DNA of 9,766 nucleotides from Candidatus Microgenomates bacterium (lineage in GTDB: Bacteria; Patescibacteriota; Microgenomatia; UBA12405; UBA6130). Below the pieces are notes generated by a model. The model did no database searches. It worked only from the letters and a program-made list of their open reading frames with translations, and was not told where the DNA came from. Below are positions 6,630-9,766 of this stretch, piece after piece. The DNA lies in assembly GCA_015485895.1 (NCBI GenBank), contig WFSR01000023.1, positions 1-9,766 on the forward strand, read 5' to 3'. Within the stretch, counting starts at the first letter, position 1. Every line of letters begins with the position of its first letter. Made by a program: the position numbers and the translations under genes.

Positions 6630-9431
6630 TCACGGTGCTATCGGGTGCCAGTGGCCGCTTTGAGTAAAGTAATTGAGCGGCAAGCGGCTGGTGAAAACTG
6701 CCCCTTTGTAACCATCAGCCTGACTAATTTGGACCATCGTCTCGCCCACCTCAGGGTGCAAAACCGCCGTCACCACGGCCACATGACCATATTTGCCGGC
6801 ATCGCTGACAACCACATCGCCGGGCTGCAAATCCTGCCAGCTTTTTTGGTCAAAGTCATTAAGCAGATCCCGGGCCGCTGCTACCCGGACCGTCCGCAGC
6901 CAGGGCACGGCTGCCTTAGCAAAACCAACGCATTGAAGTTTATTTTCATAAAACCCCTGGTGCAGAGCATCAATTGTCGCCGCATTCACCCCGTTTTCTT
7001 GCAGGCAGGGCACCATCTGGCCAAAATTATTTTCGGTGACCACCGGCACCTCGCTCCCCCCCTGGCATTGTTGGAAGGCGTTTTCAATCAAACACGCCTG
7101 GCGAGCAATCGGCGATTGGGCTTCTGCCTGGCAGGCAACCCGATCTTTATAAAGAAGGTTAAAGTAGGCGGCGCTAGCTTGGCCCCGCTCACTGCTGGTG
7201 TAAAGGGCCCCGGCAATGGTAATGATAACCAAAATGGGAAGGAGAAGAACAACCACCAGCAAACTACCGCCAACAATCAGCACCATTTTTTTAAAGCTGG
7301 GATTCTCGCCAGCCGGCAATTGAATCAGCCCGCCAAAGGAAGCTAAAAAACGACCTAAACCACCCCGGCCAAAAACCAGCCGCCCCAGCCAACCGTTAAT
7401 TTTACCCAAAATGTCTTTCGCCCAAATGGCTACCGTCACCACCCAGCCCGGTGGCCCACTACCCAAACCCAAAATAGTTGCCAATTTTACCAGCCCCTTT
7501 TTTAAGGCTATCTTCAGGCCGGTTTTGGCCAGCTGCTTTTCGGCCCAGCCAAGGCCACGCCGCAGGAGCCAATTGCTAATCTGCCGGCGCAGGCTAGAGA
7601 AACTGGCCTGGAGAAAGCCGCCGCCCTTTTCTAACGATGGTTGCCACCAGCGGTCATGGCCGCCAGCCAGCCGCCAATAAAAACGATAGGTCCAGGACTG
7701 GTGACGGGTTATTTTTTGTTGCCAACTAACAAACGGCCGGGTCAATGGGGGAACAGTTTGGGGAGTAATTTTGCCTAAAGATTGGTTCAAATGAGGGGGA
7801 CGGAAAAAAGATAAAGCCCGGTAAAAATGGCCTAAACCAGATGCCGAACCAGGCTCCAGGCCAGATTGGTCGGGGCTGGTGGCCAGCGTAGCCTGCAGTA
7901 GGGCCGGGTTTTCTTTTAGCCCGCTGACAATTGTTTGGCCGGCTTGGGCCAGAGAAATCTGGGCCGGCAATTGCTGGCTGGCAAAAAACTCCCGCCAGGG
8001 TTTAGCTAGCGACCATTGATGCCAGTTAATTACCGTTTCTTGGGCAACCTCTTGCCAGCGGGGGCTGGCCAATGGCAGGTGAACTATAGTCAAAACTCGA
8101 GTTAACTTTTCCCTTTCTATCGTAACTGTTTTTGGAAAAGCTCGATCTACCGCCCTCCGCCAAAACTGGTGGTGGAAAGCAACGAGACCTTGTTCTTGGC
8201 TAACCGCCGGCAGCTGCTGCCATTGGCGGAGGTAATTTCGGGCCAAGGCTAAGCGGCCGGCCCGCTCGGCCGTCTGCTTACCAACCGGACTCTCACCGTG
8301 TTCGCTAAGAATTCCTTGCCAGCGGCGCACCTGCTGTTGCCAATTCAGTTGACTGGCCAATACTTTCGGTTTCTTTTTTTGTTGCTCCCCCACCATCTCT
8401 TTTTCTTCCGCCAAGCCCACTGGTTTCTGGCCGCGGGATTGCTCCACTTCTGGCGAGAGGATTTCCGTCGTTGGAGCGGACACTAGCGGCACCCGTCCCG
8501 GGCTGGTCAGCAAAATTCGCAACGAGGGAGAAAATTGCTCCAAAATTTGCCCCAGCCAACCGGTTGGCGGGGTAGCTACCAATTGGGAAGGAATTTTTTG
8601 GGGACCAACTTGCCGGGACAAAACAGGCTTTTTCCCCTTTTGCCTTAGAGCCGGCGGGGCGGCCCGGGGCGGCCGAAGAGGAGGAGTCACCGGTTGACTT
8701 ACCGGCAAGGCCAAACTTATTTCCGCTGCCGCCAGGCGAAGATTAAGTTGGGCTTTGATTTGGTCCCGCAGTTTTGCCTCCGCCGCCACTAATGGTTTCG
8801 CAGTTGGTAATTCTTTTCCTTTAGTTTCTTGACCAAATTCGGGCAAAACTTCCGGCAAAGCCTGGAGAAAAGCCGCCAAAACAGGTGGTGGGGTTGGTTT
8901 TTGGCCGGTCGGCAGAATAGGCGCTTTCCTTTTTGGTTCAGCCGGAGACGGTTTTGCTCCTCCAGAAGGCACCGCCGGTGCCAACCGAGCCTCTTCCAAA
9001 GTGGCCTGAAGAATAGCCTCCACCGTTGGCCGGTCCAGCCCAGCTTGCTGCATCATCCGGGCTACCCAACGGTCAATTTCCACCTGCTGCTGCTCGGCCT
9101 CCTTTAAACCAGCCAGCAACTGGTCAAGGGTAATCTTATCAGGTACCAGTGCCTGTTGCGGTTGAACTTGCTCAAAATTAAGATTTAAAACGTCTTCGGC
9201 CAAAAGGTTATAGGTTTCCAAAAACTTCATCAACTCCTGCAGCCAGGTCGCCCAATCAGCCTGCTGCAGTTTAGGCCAAAGTTTTGGTTGGTAAAAAAGG
9301 ATGTCGCCTTCAAAATAGCGGCCCAGGGCCTGGCGGATCTGTTGTTGCTCTCGGGGTGTCAGTTGGCGCTGCTGCAAATTAGCCAAGAGGGCCAAGAGCG
9401 GGCTTTTTTCTCTTTCCGTTTGCTTGTCCAC
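6630..9431 (-). CDS. Large membrane protein with C-terminal CHAP-type amidase domain
   Basis: A 933-residue protein. Residues 1-150 are helical and Gln/Leu-rich; about 150-300 are rich in Pro, Ala and Lys and probably disordered. Residues about 300-630 I cannot assign. Residues about 630-710 hold basic amphipathic helices with small hydrophobic stretches (LGSGPPGWVVTVAIWAKDIL). A strong membrane helix (716-744) follows FKK, which favours an N-in, C-out topology. The C-terminal part (about 765-933) fits a CHAP/NlpC-P60-like cysteine peptidase or amidase: nucleophile candidate C834 in LQCVGFAK, LQPGDVVV, and H883 in YGHVAVVTAV, with a polar residue near QADGYK as third member. Four further Cys lie at 767, 780, 789 and 809. 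I infer cleavage of peptidoglycan outside the membrane. The GTG at 9431 is preferred over the TTG at 9437, which overlaps the -10 box. Confidence 0.82.
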   Translation of the reverse strand: MDKQTEREKSPLLALLANLQQRQLTPREQQQIRQALGRYFEGDILFYQPKLWPKLQQADWATWLQELMKFLETYNLLAEDVLNLNFEQVQPQQALVPDKITLDQLLAGLKEAEQQQVEIDRWVARMMQQAGLDRPTVEAILQATLEEARLAPAVPSGGAKPSPAEPKRKAPILPTGQKPTPPPVLAAFLQALPEVLPEFGQETKGKELPTAKPLVAAEAKLRDQIKAQLNLRLAAAEISLALPVSQPVTPPLRPPRAAPPALRQKGKKPVLSRQVGPQKIPSQLVATPPTGWLGQILEQFSPSLRILLTSPGRVPLVSAPTTEILSPEVEQSRGQKPVGLAEEKEMVGEQQKKKPKVLASQLNWQQQVRRWQGILSEHGESPVGKQTAERAGRLALARNYLRQWQQLPAVSQEQGLVAFHHQFWRRAVDRAFPKTVTIEREKLTRVLTIVHLPLASPRWQEVAQETVINWHQWSLAKPWREFFASQQLPAQISLAQAGQTIVSGLKENPALLQATLATSPDQSGLEPGSASGLGHFYRALSFFRPPHLNQSLGKITPQTVPPLTRPFVSWQQKITRHQSWTYRFYWRLAGGHDRWWQPSLEKGGGFLQASFSSLRRQISNWLLRRGLGWAEKQLAKTGLKIALKKGLVKLATILGLGSGPPGWVVTVAIWAKDILGKINGWLGRLVFGRGGLGRFLASFGGLIQLPAGENPSFKKMVLIVGGSLLVVVLLLPILVIITIAGALYTSSERGQASAAYFNLLYKDRVACQAEAQSPIARQACLIENAFQQCQGGSEVPVVTENNFGQMVPCLQENGVNAATIDALHQGFYENKLQCVGFAKAAVPWLRTVRVAAARDLLNDFDQKSWQDLQPGDVVVSDAGKYGHVAVVTAVLHPEVGETMVQISQADGYKGAVFTSRLPLNYFTQSGHWHPIAP

Positions 9432-9436
9432 AATCA

Positions 9437-9465
9437 ATTATAAAAGCTGGGGCGGGAAAAGACAA
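9437..9465 (-). promoter_or_regulatory. Promoter of the CHAP-protein gene (leaderless type)
   Basis: On the minus strand: TTGTCT at 9465-9460 (4 of 6 consensus bases), a 17-bp spacer, and a consensus TATAAT at 9442-9437. Only 5 nt separate it from the GTG at 9431. The longest reading frame starts at the TTG at 9437, whose first base is the last T of the -10 box, so that codon cannot be the start of an mRNA from this promoter. Confidence 0.75.
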
Positions 9466-9472
9466 AGGAGTA

Positions 9473-9500
9473 CTAGAACTTAGAACTTGAAACTTGGTAA
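9473..9500. repeat. Heptad array upstream of the CHAP gene
   Basis: CTAGAAC (9473-9479), TTAGAAC (9480-9486), TTGAAAC (9487-9493) and TTGGTAA (9494-9500) follow each other in strict 7-bp register. The array starts 8 nt upstream of the -35 box of the CHAP promoter. Confidence 0.65.
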
Positions 9501-9521
9501 AGAGAAGAAGATTAAATGTAG

Positions 9522-9648
9522 GTGATCAGGAAATCAGGTAATCAGGAAAAAGAGAATCAGAGATCAGAATAACAGAGAAAGTTAACCTGATACCCTGATA
9601 TTCTGAATTCTTTCCCTGCTATTCAGGTATTCTGATACCCTTTCCCTG
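9522..9648. repeat. Repeat cluster with TCAGG/CCTGA inverted arms
   Basis: The left half has 8-bp units GTGATCAG, GAAATCAG, GTAATCAG (9522-9545). The right half has the reverse motif CCTGAT several times. Positions 9534-9546 and 9586-9598 form inverted arms matching at 11 of 13 positions around a 39-nt loop. On the right, TATTCTGA (9599 and 9628) and TTTCCCTG (9611 and 9641) show a direct repeat about 30 bp long. The cluster lies in the upstream spacer of the CHAP gene. No coding potential was seen. Confidence 0.65.
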
Positions 9649-9704
9649 ATATCCCAATACCCTGGTTTCCTTTCTGAGAGTCCTTCTCTCCATCATTAAA
9701 TAAC

Positions 9705-9766
9705 CTAGTTCCTAGCTCTTAGTTCCTAGGTTCCATTTCCATGCGCCTTCGGCTAGATCTTTACCC
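9705..9766 (-). repeat. Module copy 3 with heptads, running off the window end
   Basis: Heptads CTAGTTC (9705-9711), CTAGCTC (9712-9718), TTAGTTC (9719-9725) and CTAGGTT (9726-9732) are followed by the 16-bp module on the minus strand (9742-9757, read as TCTAGCCGAAGGCGCA). CTAGATCTTTACCC at 9753-9766 matches 2461-2474 exactly and reaches the last base, so the repeat continues outside the window. Confidence 0.75.

Noticed and set aside
6645..7346. 233-codon + strand open frame opposite the CHAP gene
   Set aside because: It is antisense to the CHAP domain and membrane helix, which have clear family features; the mirror frame stays open by codon bias only.
4651..9757. Insertion sequence or composite transposon bounded by inverted repeats
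   Set aside because: No transposase or integrase gene and no target-site duplication could be recognised; kept only as a cassette hypothesis in the findings.
1..9766. UGA recoded as glycine (Gracilibacteria/Absconditabacteria code)
   Set aside because: glmS ends with TGA right after the canonical AKSVTV-type C terminus, and the CHAP frame also stops at TGA; no long frame needs TGA read-through.
1..9766. tRNA, rRNA or other structured RNA genes
   Set aside because: No cloverleaf, rRNA core or known riboswitch pattern was seen in the spacers on either strand.

Overview
The window looks like chromosome from an uncultured bacterium, most likely a member of the Candidate Phyla Radiation (Patescibacteria), perhaps the Microgenomates. 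The assignment is an inference. It rests on compact, short transcription units, envelope genes of a type common in that group (LemA, RDD-TPR, secreted LamG protein, membrane-anchored CHAP protein), and an N-terminal anchor followed by an 'RSRAA' stretch that I associate with Microgenomates surface proteins. The spacers are also filled with short degenerate repeats. TGA acts as a normal stop: glmS and the CHAP gene both end on TGA exactly where expected, so the UGA-glycine code of Gracilibacteria and Absconditabacteria does not apply.

Layout. Positions 1-2369 (+) hold a LemA-family membrane protein, an orphan single-pass membrane protein 6 nt behind it, and an RDD-domain protein fused to TPR repeats with its own promoter. 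Positions 2370-2713 are a repeat-rich spacer. Positions 2714-4582 (+) encode GlmS, the glucosamine-6-phosphate synthase that starts amino-sugar and peptidoglycan precursor synthesis. Positions 4583-4879 are a convergent spacer with repeats. Positions 4880-6460 (-) encode a secreted, membrane-anchored LamG / FnIII-like / carboxypeptidase-regulatory-like protein. Positions 6630-9431 (-) encode a 933-residue protein with a very long N-terminal region, one strong transmembrane helix and a C-terminal CHAP-type cysteine amidase domain. The last 330 bases are a third repeat-rich spacer. Every recognisable product acts at, or feeds, the cell envelope.

Two features run through the whole window. First, five of the six genes have a good -10 box ending only 5-9 nt before the start codon, four of them with a clear -35 at 16-17 bp, and no gene has a Shine-Dalgarno sequence. 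This predicts leaderless mRNAs and moves two start codons downstream of the longest reading frame (to 6460 and 9431). Second, the spacers contain phased 7-bp (sometimes 8-bp) repeats (CTAGTTC, GTTGTTA, GATGGTA, TGGTCATT types) and a 16-bp module, TCTAGYCRAAGGYGCA, present three times. Two copies of module plus heptads lie in opposite orientation on either side of the LamG-CHAP gene pair. In the spacer before glmS the last heptad supplies the first bases of the -10 box. No RNA genes, CRISPR array, transposase or complete mobile element were seen.
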